Source of the DNA: Acidobacteriota bacterium
GTDB lineage: Bacteria > Acidobacteriota > Blastocatellia > RBC074
Assembly: GCA_016789605.1 (NCBI GenBank)
Contig: JAEUQO010000226.1
Span: 1 to 50,631, forward strand
Direction: 5' to 3'
Length of the DNA: 50,631 nucleotides
The stretch's first letter is position 1. The number at the start of each line of letters is the position of its first letter. Both the position numbers and the translations under genes were made by a program. The notes under the pieces were generated by a model. That model saw only the letters and a program-made list of their open reading frames with translations. It was not told where the DNA came from and did not search any database. Positions 1-11,000 of this stretch are shown here, in pieces.

Positions 1-821
1 TCGTTTTCGATGCGCGCCTGCTCTTCGCGTTCGCTGGAAAGATCGCGCGCAACCTGGCCCAGACGCATCACATCACGCGCCAGTCCACTGAATTTCGTTT
101 CGTCTTTCAGATTGCGCGGCCACAATTGCTCCAACGTCGCCAGCTTTTCGTTCGCCTGTTTCCATTCATCGGCGGCGAATTCTTTCGCGCCAGCGCGACG
201 CGCAATGTCCAACGAACGGCGCGCGCCGAGCACCAGACGCGGCGTCGAATAATCCGCTTTCAAAGTGGAGTCTTCCGCCGTTTCATACAACGCGCCTTTG
301 TCATAGCTGTATTCGGCTTGCGTGGTTTGCACACCAGCGGTCGTATTTTTGGGCAAGGTCGTTTCGGCCACGACTTTTTGCGAAGGATATTTCACCGCAC
401 CGTGCGGTTCGGCGGTGATGATCAAGCCGAACGTTTGCGCCGAACTCTTGGTATCGGCTTCTGCCTGATAGCTCTGTGTCAGTTCCACCAAATTGTCGGT
501 CTGGCCTTCGGGAGTGACGATCCACACGACAAAGGTCGTGTAAAACGGCCCGTAGCTTTGCGGATTGTCGAGATTTTCGACTTTGATTCTGGTACGGGCA
601 AAATTGTTTTTGTATTCGACTTCGGCGCGACCGGTGACGCGCGGCGACAATGACGTGCCGGTCAAATTCACAACCGTCTTTTTGTTGGTGACGTAGCGGA
701 CGGCCAGCGTCGTGCGTTTGGCCAGCTTATCGTTCCCGGCGGAACCGCCCTGCGCAAACGCAACAACCGCGCATGACAACGCCAGCAACACACTGACCGC
801 GAAGAATCCAACTCGTTTCAT
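1..821 (-). CDS. Secreted protein with DUF4398-like C-terminal part (3' end missing)
   Basis: The frame is open to the left edge, so the C-terminus lies outside the window; 273 residues are visible. It starts at an ATG preceded by a strong GAGGAGGA Shine-Dalgarno. Residues 1-23 form a signal peptide that probably ends before Gln24 (VVAFA/Q), so the protein is exported. Residues 25 to about 180 are beta-rich with no motif I know. From about residue 195 the sequence becomes helical and charged ([15 protein letters not shown], then repeated Glu/Lys/Arg). This resembles the DUF4398-type repeat that often precedes a coiled coil and an OmpA domain in acidobacterial envelope proteins. An OmpA-like C-terminus is therefore plausible but not visible. 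No function is assigned. Confidence 0.8.
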   Translation of the reverse strand, partial: MKRVGFFAVSVLLALSCAVVAFAQGGSAGNDKLAKRTTLAVRYVTNKKTVVNLTGTSLSPRVTGRAEVEYKNNFARTRIKVENLDNPQSYGPFYTTFVVWIVTPEGQTDNLVELTQSYQAEADTKSSAQTFGLIITAEPHGAVKYPSQKVVAETTLPKNTTAGVQTTQAEYSYDKGALYETAEDSTLKADYSTPRLVLGARRSLDIARRAGAKEFAADEWKQANEKLATLEQLWPRNLKDETKFSGLARDVMRLGQVARDLSSEREEQARIEN

Positions 822-950
822 AACCGTTCCTCCTCGTGGTGATGGGTTCACGACTCGATGATGTATGCGCACACCGCTGCGGGCTGCGCAAACTTGTATG
901 CTTTGGATAAGGGGATATTTCATTTCAGGGGGAAGCCGCGCGAAAGTATG

Positions 951-2030
951 TCACAGCGCCGAAGCCGAACGCAAAAGGCTGCGCGCACGGCTGAAGACTT
1001 CCGCCACGGTCAGGCGCGTCATGCAACGGTGATCAATCGGACATTCGCGATGCATGCAGCGCGCGCATTCGATGCCGTCAGCGCGCATCAGTTCGGCATA
1101 CGGCCCGGCAGGAGCCGTCTCAAACTCATTGGTGGGACCAAACAACGTCAGCGTCGGACGGCCTAAGGCTGCCGCGACGTGTGCCGGTCCGGTGTCGTTT
1201 GTCACCAGCAACGCGCAACTTTCCAGCAAACCCAGCAACTCTGCCATGCTCGTGCGACCGGCCAGATTCAAGGCGCCGTCAGTTTTCATTTGTTGCACGA
1301 CCCGCTCGGCATTGGCGCGCTCAGATTCAGCGCCGATCAAAATGACGCGCGCATTTTCATGCGTGCTCAATTCGTCCGCCAAGGCGGCAAACCGGTCTTC
1401 GGGCCAGCACTTTGCGCGCGAATTTGTCGCGGCGGTGTTCAATGCCACGAGCGGTTGCGTGGCTGCCAACTCATAACGCTGCCGCAAAGCCTCCGCGGCG
1501 GCGCGTTGCCGCTGGCTGGTGGTCAAAACCGGCAGCGGATCGTCGGGCGACGCCTGAAATTCCGCGCCCAGACAAAGCCGTTCACACAGTGCGACAATGT
1601 CCAGATAGTCATGTATCTGATGCCGGTTGCGGTGCTGCGGGCCACGATAAAGCCTGCCCGTCAACAACCACGAGCGGCCTTGGGCGACAAAGCCGACGCG
1701 CTGCGGAATGCCCGCCAAACTCGTAAGCAGCGCGGCTTCAAACGCATTTTGAAACAACGCCGCCAGGTCGAATTGCCGGTTTCGCAACGTTTGCACCGTC
1801 GCCCAAAACGCGCGTATGCCTTCTTCGCGGCGGCGATAAAGGATCACTTCATCCAGAAACGGCGACTCTTCAAACAAGCCCGCCGTGCGCGGCGTGGCAA
1901 GTAAAGCCAGATGCGCGTCAGGAAATGACGCGCGGAGCCGTTGTAACGCAGGAGTCGTCATTACGGCATCGCCCAGCCAGTTTGTGCCGCGAATCAGGAT
2001 TTTGCTGACATTCGTTTTCGGGGATTGCAT
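951..2030 (-). CDS. waaF: Lipopolysaccharide heptosyltransferase II family (GT9)
   Basis: Glycosyltransferase family 9 protein of 359 aa, a normal length. WaaF enzymes transfer heptose from ADP-heptose to the inner LPS core on the cytoplasmic face of the inner membrane. The N-terminal motif RGTNWLGDAVMTTPAL carries the conserved Asp used as base in this family. The C-terminal half has the nucleotide-sugar signature NDTGPAHVAAALGRPT followed by LFGPT. The frame extends upstream to 2234, but that stretch has no domain character; the ATG at 2030, about 10 residues before the conserved core, is preferred although no good Shine-Dalgarno is visible. It diverges from the hsp20-lon pair. WaaC or another GT9 member is possible, but the GTNWLGD form favours WaaF. 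It implies an LPS-bearing outer membrane. Confidence 0.88.
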   Translation of the reverse strand: MQSPKTNVSKILIRGTNWLGDAVMTTPALQRLRASFPDAHLALLATPRTAGLFEESPFLDEVILYRRREEGIRAFWATVQTLRNRQFDLAALFQNAFEAALLTSLAGIPQRVGFVAQGRSWLLTGRLYRGPQHRNRHQIHDYLDIVALCERLCLGAEFQASPDDPLPVLTTSQRQRAAAEALRQRYELAATQPLVALNTAATNSRAKCWPEDRFAALADELSTHENARVILIGAESERANAERVVQQMKTDGALNLAGRTSMAELLGLLESCALLVTNDTGPAHVAAALGRPTLTLFGPTNEFETAPAGPYAELMRADGIECARCMHRECPIDHRCMTRLTVAEVFSRARSLLRSASAL

Positions 2031-2255
2031 GCGGGCCGGGATTTTCGCCGTCTCACCGGGAAAGCGCAAATCAGCCGGGACAGAAGCGCACGTACTGTAC
2101 GTCTTCTTACAGATGCCGGCAGATGCCTGCCCATCCCAATTCGGGCGGGTTTGCTTTAGAATCCCTTTTTCTGGCGAAGTTGATTCGCAATCTTGTTGGC
2201 TAGCTGAAAGGGAGGGGTTGCCACAAACAGCCATCCCGCTTACCTTGTAACCCGT

Positions 2256-2732
2256 ATGGCAATCACTGGTTCGTTACATCCACTTTCTAAAGAAGTCGCC
2301 GAACAATTGCGCGAACAGATGCGCCGCATGCTGGTGCGTCTGGACGAAATGCGCTCGCTCGCGTCGCTGCCGAACGCCTGGATGCCGCCCGTTGACGTGG
2401 CGGAAATGGACGACGCCATTTTGGTGCGCGTCGAACTGCCGGGCGTATCGCTTGACCACGTGCGCATCACGTTGCTCGATCATCTGCTCAAAATCGAAGG
2501 TCGCAAAGAACGCGGAGGTCCGACCGGCAGTTTGCTGCCGGAAGAAGAACGCCCCGTGCGTTTTTTGTGCCTGGAACGCAGCTATGGCGCATTTTCCTTT
2601 CAGGTTGCGCTGCGCTGGCCGATTGACACCGAACAGATCGAAGCGCGTTTGCAAGACGGCATATTGCAAATCCGTTTGCCCAAAACAAAAGTCTGTGGGC
2701 GGGAACTCACCATTCCGATCACGCCCGCATAA
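2256..2732 (+). CDS. Hsp20/alpha-crystallin family small heat shock protein
   Basis: A 158-aa small heat-shock protein, an ATP-independent holdase that keeps unfolding proteins soluble in the cytoplasm. The alpha-crystallin domain spans about residues 45-150: PPVDVAEMDDAILVRVELPG opens it, LKIEGRKE marks the central strands, and RSYGAFSFQVALRWPID followed by LQDGILQIRLPK closes it. The N-terminal 40 residues are helical and charged. It lies 63 nt upstream of lon on the same strand, so a holdase and the main ATP-dependent protease are probably co-transcribed as a protein-quality unit. No CIRCE element (HrcA operator) was seen in the 225-nt divergent region upstream. Confidence 0.92.
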   Translation: MAITGSLHPLSKEVAEQLREQMRRMLVRLDEMRSLASLPNAWMPPVDVAEMDDAILVRVELPGVSLDHVRITLLDHLLKIEGRKERGGPTGSLLPEEERPVRFLCLERSYGAFSFQVALRWPIDTEQIEARLQDGILQIRLPKTKVCGRELTIPITPA

Positions 2733-2795
2733 CGTGGTTGCTTCATTGCCGTAGTTGTTGCCGGCCTAGAGCATAAATTTTTAAGACCTATTTTT

Positions 2796-5366
2796 ATGTC
2801 GAACACTGTAGAACAAGAAGAAAAACCAACACCTGCTGAGCTACCAGACGAGCAGTTGAAGATTCCTGAAACCTTGCCGGTGCTGCCGTTGCGCGACATC
2901 GTGATCTTCCCGTTCATGATTGTGCCGTTGTTTGTCAGCCGCGAACGTTCGATCCGTGCGGTGGATCAGGCACTGGCCGAAAACCGCATGATCATGCTCG
3001 CCGCACAAGAAGACCCGAATATGGAAGAACCCGGCGCGGGTGATCTGTATGACGTGGGCACAGTCGCCATCATTATGCGCATGCTCAAATTGCCCGACGG
3101 GCGCATTCGCATCCTGGTGCAAGGCGTGGCGCGCGCCAAAATCAATTACATCGAAGACCCCTCAGGATTCTTGCAAGCGCGCATCGAAGAATTGAAAGAA
3201 GCGCCTGCGCAACAAAGCCTGGAACTCGAAGCCTTGACGCGCAATGTGCGCGGTTCGCTCGACAAAGCCGTGGCGCTGGGCAAAAACATTTCGCCGGAAG
3301 TGATGGCCATCGTCACCACCGTCGAAGACCCGGCGCGCCTGGCCGATCTGGCGGCGTCAAACCTGGAATTGAAAGTCGAAGACGCGCAAACCGTGCTGGA
3401 AATGATTGACGTCGTGCCGCGTTTGCACCGCGTCAACGAATTGCTGGCCAAGGAAATCGAAGTCCTGACCGTACAGCAGGAAATCAACACCCAGGCCAAA
3501 GGCGAAATTGATCGTTCACAGCGCGAGTTTTATCTGCGCCAGCAACTGAAAGCGATTCAGGCCGAATTGGGCGAAGGCAACGAACTGGCCGAAGACATCA
3601 CCGCCTATCGCGAAAAAATGGCCAAGGCCAAAATGCCCAAAGCCGTCGAGGAAGAGGTTGATCGCCAGTTGAAAAAGCTGGAACGCATGCATCCTGACGC
3701 GGCAGAAACCGGCACCCTGCGCAATTGGCTGGACATTATGGTGGCCTTGCCCTGGTCGAAATCGTCCAAGGAAAACCACGACCTCATCAAAGCGCAGGAG
3801 ATTCTGGACGAAGATCATTACGGGCTGGAAAAAGTCAAAGAGCGCATCATCGAAGCGCTGGCCGTGCGCAAGATCAAAGAAAAACCCAAAGGCCCGATCC
3901 TGTGTCTGGCCGGCCCGCCAGGCGTCGGCAAAACCAGTCTGGGGCGTTCGATTGCGCGCGCGCTCAATCGCAAATTTGTCCGCCTGAGCCTGGGCGGCGT
4001 ACACGACGAAGCGGAAATTCGCGGTCATCGCCGCACCTATGTCGGTTCGATGCCAGGCCGCATCATTCAGGCGGTACAACAAGCGGGCACCAACAATCCG
4101 CTGCTCATGCTCGACGAAATTGACAAGGTCAGCTCGGATTTTCGCGGCGATCCGTCTTCTGCCTTGCTCGAAGTGCTTGATCCGGAACAGAACAACAGCT
4201 TCCGTGACAACTATCTGAATGTGCCGTTCGATTTGTCGAATGCAATGTTCATGACGACTGCCAACGTGCTGGAAACAATTCAGCCCGCGTTACGCGACCG
4301 CATGGAGATCATTCGCCTGTCGGGTTACACCGAAGAAGAAAAGATGCAGATCATTCTGCGTCACGTGTTGCCCAAACAGATGGAAGAAAACGGCATCAAA
4401 CCCGAACATCTGCACATCTCTGAACCTGCCTTGCGCGACATCATCGCCAAATACACGCGCGAATCCGGCTTGCGTCAGCTCGAACGCGAAGTCGGCAAAA
4501 TCTGCCGCAAGGTTGCGCGTCGCATTGCCGAAGGCAACAGCGAACAGCTCAAAGTCACGGTCAAAAACCTGCACGAATTTTTGGGCGTGGCCAAGGTCGA
4601 GCCGGATGAGATGCTGAAACACGATCAGGTCGGTGTCGTGACCGGTTTGGCGGTGACGGCAACGGGCGGCGACATCCTGTTTATCGAAGCCATCACCATG
4701 CGCGGCAAAGGCGTGTTGCAACTGACCGGGCAACTGGGTGACGTCATGCGCGAATCGGCCCACGCAGCCTATTCGTTTGCCAAATCGCGCGCACAAGACC
4801 TGGGCATTGACGAGGAAGTCTTTACCAAATACGACATCCACATCCACATTCCCGAAGGCGCGATTCCCAAAGACGGCCCATCGGCGGGGATTTCGATGGC
4901 GACCGCGTTGGTGTCGGTGCTCTCTAATCGCCCCGTGCGCAAAACCGTGGCGATGACCGGCGAAATCACTTTGCGCGGCAATGTGCTGCCCATCGGCGGC
5001 GTCAAGGAAAAGGTGCTGGCCGCCTATCGCGCGCAAATCAAGAAAGTCATTTTGCCTGCGCAAAACCGCAAGGACATGGAAGAGGTTCCGCCGGAACCGC
5101 AACGCGAAATGGAATTCGTGTTTGTCGAACACATTCAGGAAGTGTTGCGCGAAGCCCTCTTGCCTGCCTCGGATTCGCTCAAGGCTGAAACCAACGGCAA
5201 GCCTGCGGGCAAGGTCGCCAAACGCGTCAAAGCCGCACAAGCGCCCAAACCGGCGAAATCAACCAAACCGGCCAAAGCCGTCAAACCGACCAAAGCCGTC
5301 AAAGTCGTCAAGTCGGCCAAACCGGTAAAAAAGACGGGCGCGAAACTTCGCGCGAAAAAACGCTAG
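2796..5366 (+). CDS. lon: ATP-dependent Lon protease with lysine-rich C-terminal tail
   Basis: An 856-aa Lon (E. coli Lon is 784), a cytoplasmic AAA+ serine protease degrading misfolded and regulatory proteins. The LON N domain begins near residue 25 (LPVLPLRDIVIFP). Walker A is GPPGVGKT at 373-380, Walker B is LLMLDEID, and the proteolytic dyad is Ser696 (KDGPSAG) and Lys739 (GGVKEK). The dyad spacing of 43 equals that of E. coli Ser679/Lys722. The last roughly 55 residues are a low-complexity tail rich in Lys, Ala, Pro and Val (KPAKSTKPAKAVKPTK), like a histone H1 tail and absent from standard Lon. The ATG lacks a clear Shine-Dalgarno. Transcription ends at the hairpin at 5381-5424. Confidence 0.97.
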   Translation: MSNTVEQEEKPTPAELPDEQLKIPETLPVLPLRDIVIFPFMIVPLFVSRERSIRAVDQALAENRMIMLAAQEDPNMEEPGAGDLYDVGTVAIIMRMLKLPDGRIRILVQGVARAKINYIEDPSGFLQARIEELKEAPAQQSLELEALTRNVRGSLDKAVALGKNISPEVMAIVTTVEDPARLADLAASNLELKVEDAQTVLEMIDVVPRLHRVNELLAKEIEVLTVQQEINTQAKGEIDRSQREFYLRQQLKAIQAELGEGNELAEDITAYREKMAKAKMPKAVEEEVDRQLKKLERMHPDAAETGTLRNWLDIMVALPWSKSSKENHDLIKAQEILDEDHYGLEKVKERIIEALAVRKIKEKPKGPILCLAGPPGVGKTSLGRSIARALNRKFVRLSLGGVHDEAEIRGHRRTYVGSMPGRIIQAVQQAGTNNPLLMLDEIDKVSSDFRGDPSSALLEVLDPEQNNSFRDNYLNVPFDLSNAMFMTTANVLETIQPALRDRMEIIRLSGYTEEEKMQIILRHVLPKQMEENGIKPEHLHISEPALRDIIAKYTRESGLRQLEREVGKICRKVARRIAEGNSEQLKVTVKNLHEFLGVAKVEPDEMLKHDQVGVVTGLAVTATGGDILFIEAITMRGKGVLQLTGQLGDVMRESAHAAYSFAKSRAQDLGIDEEVFTKYDIHIHIPEGAIPKDGPSAGISMATALVSVLSNRPVRKTVAMTGEITLRGNVLPIGGVKEKVLAAYRAQIKKVILPAQNRKDMEEVPPEPQREMEFVFVEHIQEVLREALLPASDSLKAETNGKPAGKVAKRVKAAQAPKPAKSTKPAKAVKPTKAVKVVKSAKPVKKTGAKLRAKKR

Positions 5367-5380
5367 GCAAATAGTTCAGT

Positions 5381-5424
5381 GCCAAAAAGAAAAGCGGGCT
5401 CAACGGCCCGCTTTTCTTTTTGGC
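5381..5424. terminator. Bidirectional intrinsic terminator between convergent lon and DUF3500 genes
   Basis: A perfect 19-bp inverted repeat with a 6-nt loop. The left arm begins GCCAAAAAGAAAAGCGGGC and the right arm is its exact complement ending CTTTTCTTTTTGGC. The A-rich left and T-rich right arms provide a U-tract in both directions, which suits two genes that converge here (lon ends 5366, the minus-strand gene ends 5454). Confidence 0.92.
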
Positions 5425-5453
5425 GAAACGTCATCGCCACTCGGATTCGGTTG

Positions 5454-6650
5454 TTATTTCAAATGGCCTTTTGCGCCGTGCGGATGGCGTTCGTGATGCT
5501 GACGCAACAGGTCTTTGCCGTAATCGTTGCCGTTGGGTGTGCGCACCACCGTATGAATGTGGTTGCGCGTCGGCGCAGTCGAACGCGACAGCGCCACCGG
5601 GCGCTGATGGTCGAATTCGATCAGGATCACCGGGCTTTGAATGCGGTAATAGAAAACGCCATTGGGGTCAGTGCCGCCAATCCAGGCAAAATGCGTTTTG
5701 TCCAAATGACGCCGCACGTCGTCCATCCTTATCCGCGCGTGCCCTTCTTTCATATTGCCGACATATTCGCCAATGACATCAAGCAAAAGTTTTTTCTGCG
5801 CGTCATTCAGTTGCGTCGCGGGAATGCCCGCATAATCCAGCACAACATTGTCCTTGTATGCTTCGGTCAAGTTGTAATTCTGGTTCTTGTCGTTGCGAAT
5901 GATGGCTTTGGTTTGTTGCTCCTTGCTCAGCGCGCTCAGCAATTGAAAGCCTTTGTTCTGCTCATCCTGCATGATCGTCGTGCCTTTGAATTTGCCCGAA
6001 TCGGCAATGGCGGGTTCCGCGCCCATAAAGGTCGGCGTCATCACCACCTGATCTCCCAGAATGAAATAATTGATGATGCAGTGATGCCCATCGAGCTGCC
6101 AGCCCCAAGGTTCTTTGTCTGACGGCGTGCCCATAATCGTCACCCAATACAACCACTGCCCGTATTCCTGAAAGTTGTTGGTCAGTTCGGCCAGCGTTTC
6201 ATTGAGCTTCATGGCGTCTTGTGTTTTTTGCAATCCCCTGGCGCTGAGACTGGCGCGCAACAATCCAAACGCGAGCTGCCGTTGCGCTTCGGTCATCTCT
6301 TTGAATCCGACGCCCTGACGCGGCGGAAAGTGGCGGTTGTCCCATTTGCGCCATTCGTCATCATCCACGGCATAGAGCGTTCGTTTGCGCTGGTCTTCAG
6401 TCAAACTTCCCAAAAAGGCTTCGGCGGCTTTGCGCACGGGTTGGGTCGAAACCCCGGTCGAACGGATTTTGAACAGTCCCGGCGTGACGTTGCCGTCGGT
6501 CGTGATGCCTTTGAACGGTTCCGCCAGGAACGTGCGTTGCTGCTGTTCAAATTGTGTCAAGCGATTCGGCGCTTGTGTTTGCACTGCACGATAAATGCCG
6601 AACGCCAGCAACAAAACACCGCAAACCGTGATGATGGACCTCTTGCTCAT
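5454..6650 (-). CDS. DUF3500 domain-containing secreted protein
   Basis: A 398-aa protein of the DUF3500 family, whose function is not established. Residues 5-22 form a signal peptide or N-terminal anchor ([18 protein letters not shown]), so it probably acts outside the cytoplasm. Recognisable family stretches are [32 protein letters not shown] and a late His-rich region ([25 protein letters not shown]). Clustered Trp, His, Asp and Glu residues suggest a binding or enzymatic site, but none is proven. The ATG has a GGAGG Shine-Dalgarno 8 nt upstream. It follows the RND adaptor gene by 45 nt and may be the last gene of the S9-RND run. Confidence 0.85.
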   Translation of the reverse strand: MSKRSIITVCGVLLLAFGIYRAVQTQAPNRLTQFEQQQRTFLAEPFKGITTDGNVTPGLFKIRSTGVSTQPVRKAAEAFLGSLTEDQRKRTLYAVDDDEWRKWDNRHFPPRQGVGFKEMTEAQRQLAFGLLRASLSARGLQKTQDAMKLNETLAELTNNFQEYGQWLYWVTIMGTPSDKEPWGWQLDGHHCIINYFILGDQVVMTPTFMGAEPAIADSGKFKGTTIMQDEQNKGFQLLSALSKEQQTKAIIRNDKNQNYNLTEAYKDNVVLDYAGIPATQLNDAQKKLLLDVIGEYVGNMKEGHARIRMDDVRRHLDKTHFAWIGGTDPNGVFYYRIQSPVILIEFDHQRPVALSRSTAPTRNHIHTVVRTPNGNDYGKDLLRQHHERHPHGAKGHLK

Positions 6651-6695
6651 AAGCTATGCCTCCGTATGCTTCCGGGAAAACCGCTGGTTATTCGT

Positions 6696-8069
6696 TCACT
6701 TCGTTGCTGGTTTTGTCACCTGTACGCGCACGCCTTCGCGCATGGCGTCAGTGGGATTGGCGATGATCTGTTCTGCCTGGTCAATGCCGCTGAGGATTTC
6801 AACATCTTTCCCCAGGTCACGCCCAACGATAACTTTGCGCACGCGCACAGTTTGGTCGGCGTCCGCCACCAGCAATTGCGTGCCATCGGCATTCACGACC
6901 AGCGCACTGGCAGGAACCAACAACGCGCGTTGTGGCGACGGCAAAGCGAATTTGACGTTCACATACATGCCCGAAAGCAACTGCCAGCCGGGATTGTTGA
7001 CGCGCGCTTCGACCATCAAGGTGCGCGAGGTCGGGTCAATCGTATGCGCCGTGCCAAAGACTCTGCCTTGAAACACCTGTTGCGGCAACTCTTTGACAAG
7101 CACTTCAACGGGCACGCCCGCGTTCATCACCGCCAGATAGGTTTGCGGCACGCTGACAAACACGCGAATCGTGTCGAGCCGCGCAATGCGATACAACCCG
7201 TTGCTGGTCGCCGTGCCGCCGCTGGCGTTGATCAGCGTACCGACTTCGATGTTGCGCGCGGTGATCACGCCATCAAACGGCGCAGTGACGCGTTCAAAGG
7301 ATTTGCGTTCGAGCAGACGCTGTTGATTGGCCTGACGCGCCTGTAAGCCGGAAAGCTTGGCGTCAATCGCCGCCTGTTGTGCTTTGACGGCAGCCTGACG
7401 CACACGAACGTTGGCTTGCACGGCTTCGAGGTCAGCCTGTCGCGCATCATACGCAGCTTGCTTGTCATCGTTGTCTTGCTGCGAAACGACGCCTTGCGCA
7501 ACCAGCGTCTTTGAACGTTCCAGGTTGACGCGCGCCAGTTCCAGATTCGTTGTCGCCTGTTTCAGTGACGCCTGCGCCTGTTCCAGCGCCGCTTGCGTTT
7601 GCGCCAACTCAGCGCGCGCCTGGGCAACAGTTTGTTCCGCTTCGGCGGTTTGCTGACCGGCTTCGCGCACCTCCTGCTCGGTTTCGGGCACATCAATTTC
7701 GACCAGCAGTTGGCCCGCTTTCACGCGTTGGCCCAGTCCGGCCAACCAGCGGCGCACATATCCACTGGTGCGGGCAGAGATGATCGTCTCTTGAATCGCC
7801 TGTGTCGTGGCGGGCAACACCAGTTCGCTGGTCGCCTCAGAAAGCCGCGGGCTGACAACGTTAGCGACAGGCAATGCCTGTGCTTGTTCGCTGGCAATCG
7901 CAGACAATTCCGAATGGCGTTTCAAACGCGGCAAAATGCCTGCGGCCAGCAACAGAACCAAAAGAACGCCTCCCGCAATCAAGGCCGTTTTTGCCGAACG
8001 ACCGCCTGGCGGCGAACCTCCGTCGGCAGAAATGACAGGTTTATTGGCGGATGATGCACCGACACTCAT
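6696..8069 (-). CDS. RND efflux transporter periplasmic adaptor (HlyD/AcrA family)
   Basis: A 457-aa membrane-fusion protein that would join the RND pump to an outer-membrane channel. It has one N-terminal membrane segment (about residues 27-46), a lipoyl half-motif (ARTSGYVRRWLAGLGQRVKAG), a long alpha-helical hairpin of about 120 residues rich in Ala, Gln and Glu, a second lipoyl half (ERVTAPFDGVITAR), and beta-barrel and membrane-proximal domains ending near residue 450. No lipobox is present, so anchoring is by the transmembrane helix. Its ATG overlaps the end of the permease gene by 4 bp, so the two are translationally coupled. The order permease-then-adaptor is the reverse of the usual adaptor-first arrangement. 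Confidence 0.93.
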   Translation of the reverse strand: MSVGASSANKPVISADGGSPPGGRSAKTALIAGGVLLVLLLAAGILPRLKRHSELSAIASEQAQALPVANVVSPRLSEATSELVLPATTQAIQETIISARTSGYVRRWLAGLGQRVKAGQLLVEIDVPETEQEVREAGQQTAEAEQTVAQARAELAQTQAALEQAQASLKQATTNLELARVNLERSKTLVAQGVVSQQDNDDKQAAYDARQADLEAVQANVRVRQAAVKAQQAAIDAKLSGLQARQANQQRLLERKSFERVTAPFDGVITARNIEVGTLINASGGTATSNGLYRIARLDTIRVFVSVPQTYLAVMNAGVPVEVLVKELPQQVFQGRVFGTAHTIDPTSRTLMVEARVNNPGWQLLSGMYVNVKFALPSPQRALLVPASALVVNADGTQLLVADADQTVRVRKVIVGRDLGKDVEILSGIDQAEQIIANPTDAMREGVRVQVTKPATK

Positions 8070-11000
8070 GAAACTTCTCCTTCTCTGAATTGCGACGCCA
8101 AGGCGGTGGTCGTCTGCAAACTGGCTTGTTCTTCGGTGTCGCTGACGCGCGGCGCGCTCGGTTTGCGGCGCAATACGCTATACACAACCGGGACGAAAAA
8201 AAGCGTGGCGATTGTCGCCAGCAACAAACCGCCAATCACAGCGCGACCCAGCGGCGCGTTCTGTTCGCCGCCTTCGCCCCAGCCCAAAGCCATCGGCAAC
8301 ATGCCGATGATCATTGCCAGCGCCGTCATCAACACCGGGCGCAACCGCGTATGCCCCGCCGCCAGCGCAGCCTGAACGGCGTCCAAACCGTGCAGCCGTT
8401 GATCGTTGGCAAATGTCACCAGCAAAATGCTATTGGCCGTCGCCACACCGACACACATAATCGCGCCCATCAACGACGGCACGCTGATTGTCGTTTGCGT
8501 AACAAACAGCATCCACAAAATGCCCGCCAACGCGCCCGGCAGCGCCATCAGGATGATGAACGGATCAAGCCACGACTGAAAATTGACGACCATCAGGAAA
8601 TAGACCAGCACAATCGCAAACAACAAGCCGAAGCCCAGTCCGACAAACGACGAACGCATGTTTTCGACCTGACCACGCATCACCAACGAGGAGCCGCGCG
8701 GCAACTTCGCTTCAAATTCGTTCAACACGCGGTCTATGTCGCGCGCCACGCCGCCCAAATCGCGACCTTGCACGTTGGCATACACATCAAACGCCGGTTG
8801 CACGTTGTAATGGTTGACCACCGCCAACGCCGTGCGAGGGTCCACCGAAGCCAGATTGCTCAACAATTGTGGCGTCGCCACGCCATTGCCGGTGATCGGC
8901 GTGTTTTGCAATGCGCCAACCGAATCCATCTTGTATTGCGGCGTTTGCACGGCGACAAAATAGCTGACGCCATTTTCCGGGTTAAGCCAGAAATTCGGCG
9001 CGGTCTGGCTGCTGGAACTAAGCGAAGTCAGCACGTTGGCAGCGATGTCGCGTTGCGTCAGTCCCACCTGTTCGGCACGCGCGCGATCAACGTTGACCAG
9101 CAATTCGGGCAGGTCAACAACCTGATGCAAATGCACATCGGCTGCGCCCGGAATGCGCGCCACGCGTTGTTCGATCTGGCGCGCCAATTCGTAATTGCCC
9201 TGGCGGTCGCGTCCGACGATTTGGATGTCAATCGGCGCGGGCAACCCAAAATTGAGAATCTGGCTGACGATGTCCGCCGGTTGAAAGAAAAACGTCAAAT
9301 CCGGAAATTGCTGCTTCAATTCGCGGCGCAACTGTTTGACGTATTCCGGCGTGGGGCGATGTTTGTCTTTGAGCGCCACCAGAATTTCACCGTCCGACAA
9401 ACTGACCGTGGCGCTGTCGGAATATGCCAGGTTGATGCCGATGGAAGGCAAGCCGATGTTGTCGAGAATCAACCCCAACTCTTGCGGCGGAATCGTGCGC
9501 CGGATGGCGTCTTCGACCTGTCCGAAGATGCGCTCGGTTTCTTCCAGCCGTGTTCCGGCGGGTGCGCGTACGTGCAAGCGAAACTGTCCGGCGTCTACCG
9601 TGGGAAAGAAGTCTTCGCCGATAAACGGCAAGAACAAAAACGACCCGCCGCAAAACGCCAGAAAGCCGATAAAAATCGTACGCCGATGCCCAAGCGCCCA
9701 AACCAGCAACGCCTGATACCGTTCCAGCAAGCGCTCAAAGACGTGATTGAATCCGTTATGCACGCGTCCGATCAAGCCGGGGGATTCCGCCACAAACTCA
9801 CCTTCGCCGTGATAAAGCTTCGCTTCGTCGCGCAACAGATACATCACCATCGTCGGGATGAGCGTGCGCGAAAGCAGGTATGAGGCCAACATCGCAAACA
9901 CCACCGCCAACGCCAGCGGCGTAAACATGGATTTGGCCGCGCCGCTCAAAAACACGACCGGCACAAACACAATGCAAATCGCCAGCGTCGAAACAAACGC
10001 GGGCACGGCGATTTGCTGTGCGCCGTCCAGAATCGCCTGCTTGAGCGGTTTGCCCTGCCCCAGATTGCGATGGATGTTTTCGATTTCGACCGTCGCGTCA
10101 TCCACCAGAATGCCGACCGCCAAAGCCAATCCGCCCAAGGTCATCACATTCAACGTCTGACCCAGCAGGTTCAGCACAATCACCGAACACAAAATCGAAA
10201 GCGGAATCGAAATCGTCACGATCAGCGTGCTGCGCCAACTGCCGAGAAAAAGCAAAATCATTGCCGCCGTCAAACACGCCGCAATGATCGCTTCGGCAAT
10301 CACGCCATTGATCGCCGCGCGCACAAACAGCGACTGATCAAACAGCAGGTTGACCTTCAACTCTTTGGGAACGGTGGTCAGGATGCGCGGCAAAGCGTCT
10401 TTCACACGGCTGACGATGTCGAGCGTCGAAGCGCCGCCGCTTTTGAGCACAGTCAACAACGCGGCCCGGCGTCCGTCCTGACGAACGATGTTGGTCTGCA
10501 CCTGCGAGCCGTCGCGGACTTGCGCGACATCGCGCAAATACACGGTTGCGCCGCCCACCTGTTTGATCGGCAAATCATTCAGACCGGCAACCGTATCGGG
10601 GCTGCTGTTGAGTCGCACGTTGTATTCGCGCGTGCCGAATTTGGCCGCGCCGCCCGGCAAAATCAGGTTTTGGGCGTTGATGGCAGCGCTGATGTCCGCC
10701 GGAGAAAGCCCCTTGGCATACAGTGCAGGCCCGTCAATATCCACCATGATCTGGCGCGGTTTGCCGCCATAGGGCACCGGCATCGAAGCGCCCTGTACGG
10801 TCGCCAGTTGGGTGCGGATGAAATTCTGGCTGTAATCGTAAAGCTGTTGCTCTGTCAGCGTATCGCTGCTGACGCTGGCTTGCAGAATGGGAACGTTGGA
10901 AACGTTATAGCGCACGATGAACGGCGCGGTCGTTCCCGGCGGCAGGACACGCAACACCGATTGCGACATGGCGCCGATTTGCGCCACGGCGGCTTCGATT

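Noticed and set aside
2031..2255. CIRCE or heat-shock promoter upstream of hsp20
   Set aside because: No CIRCE dyad and no clear sigma-32-like boxes were seen.
4290..5240. 316-codon minus-strand frame opposite lon
   Set aside because: It is the antisense shadow of lon, His/Arg/Phe-rich with no domain.
8090..9883. 597-codon plus-strand frame opposite the RND permease
   Set aside because: Composition (Gln/Arg/His-rich) is that of an antisense shadow; the RND frame has clear motifs.
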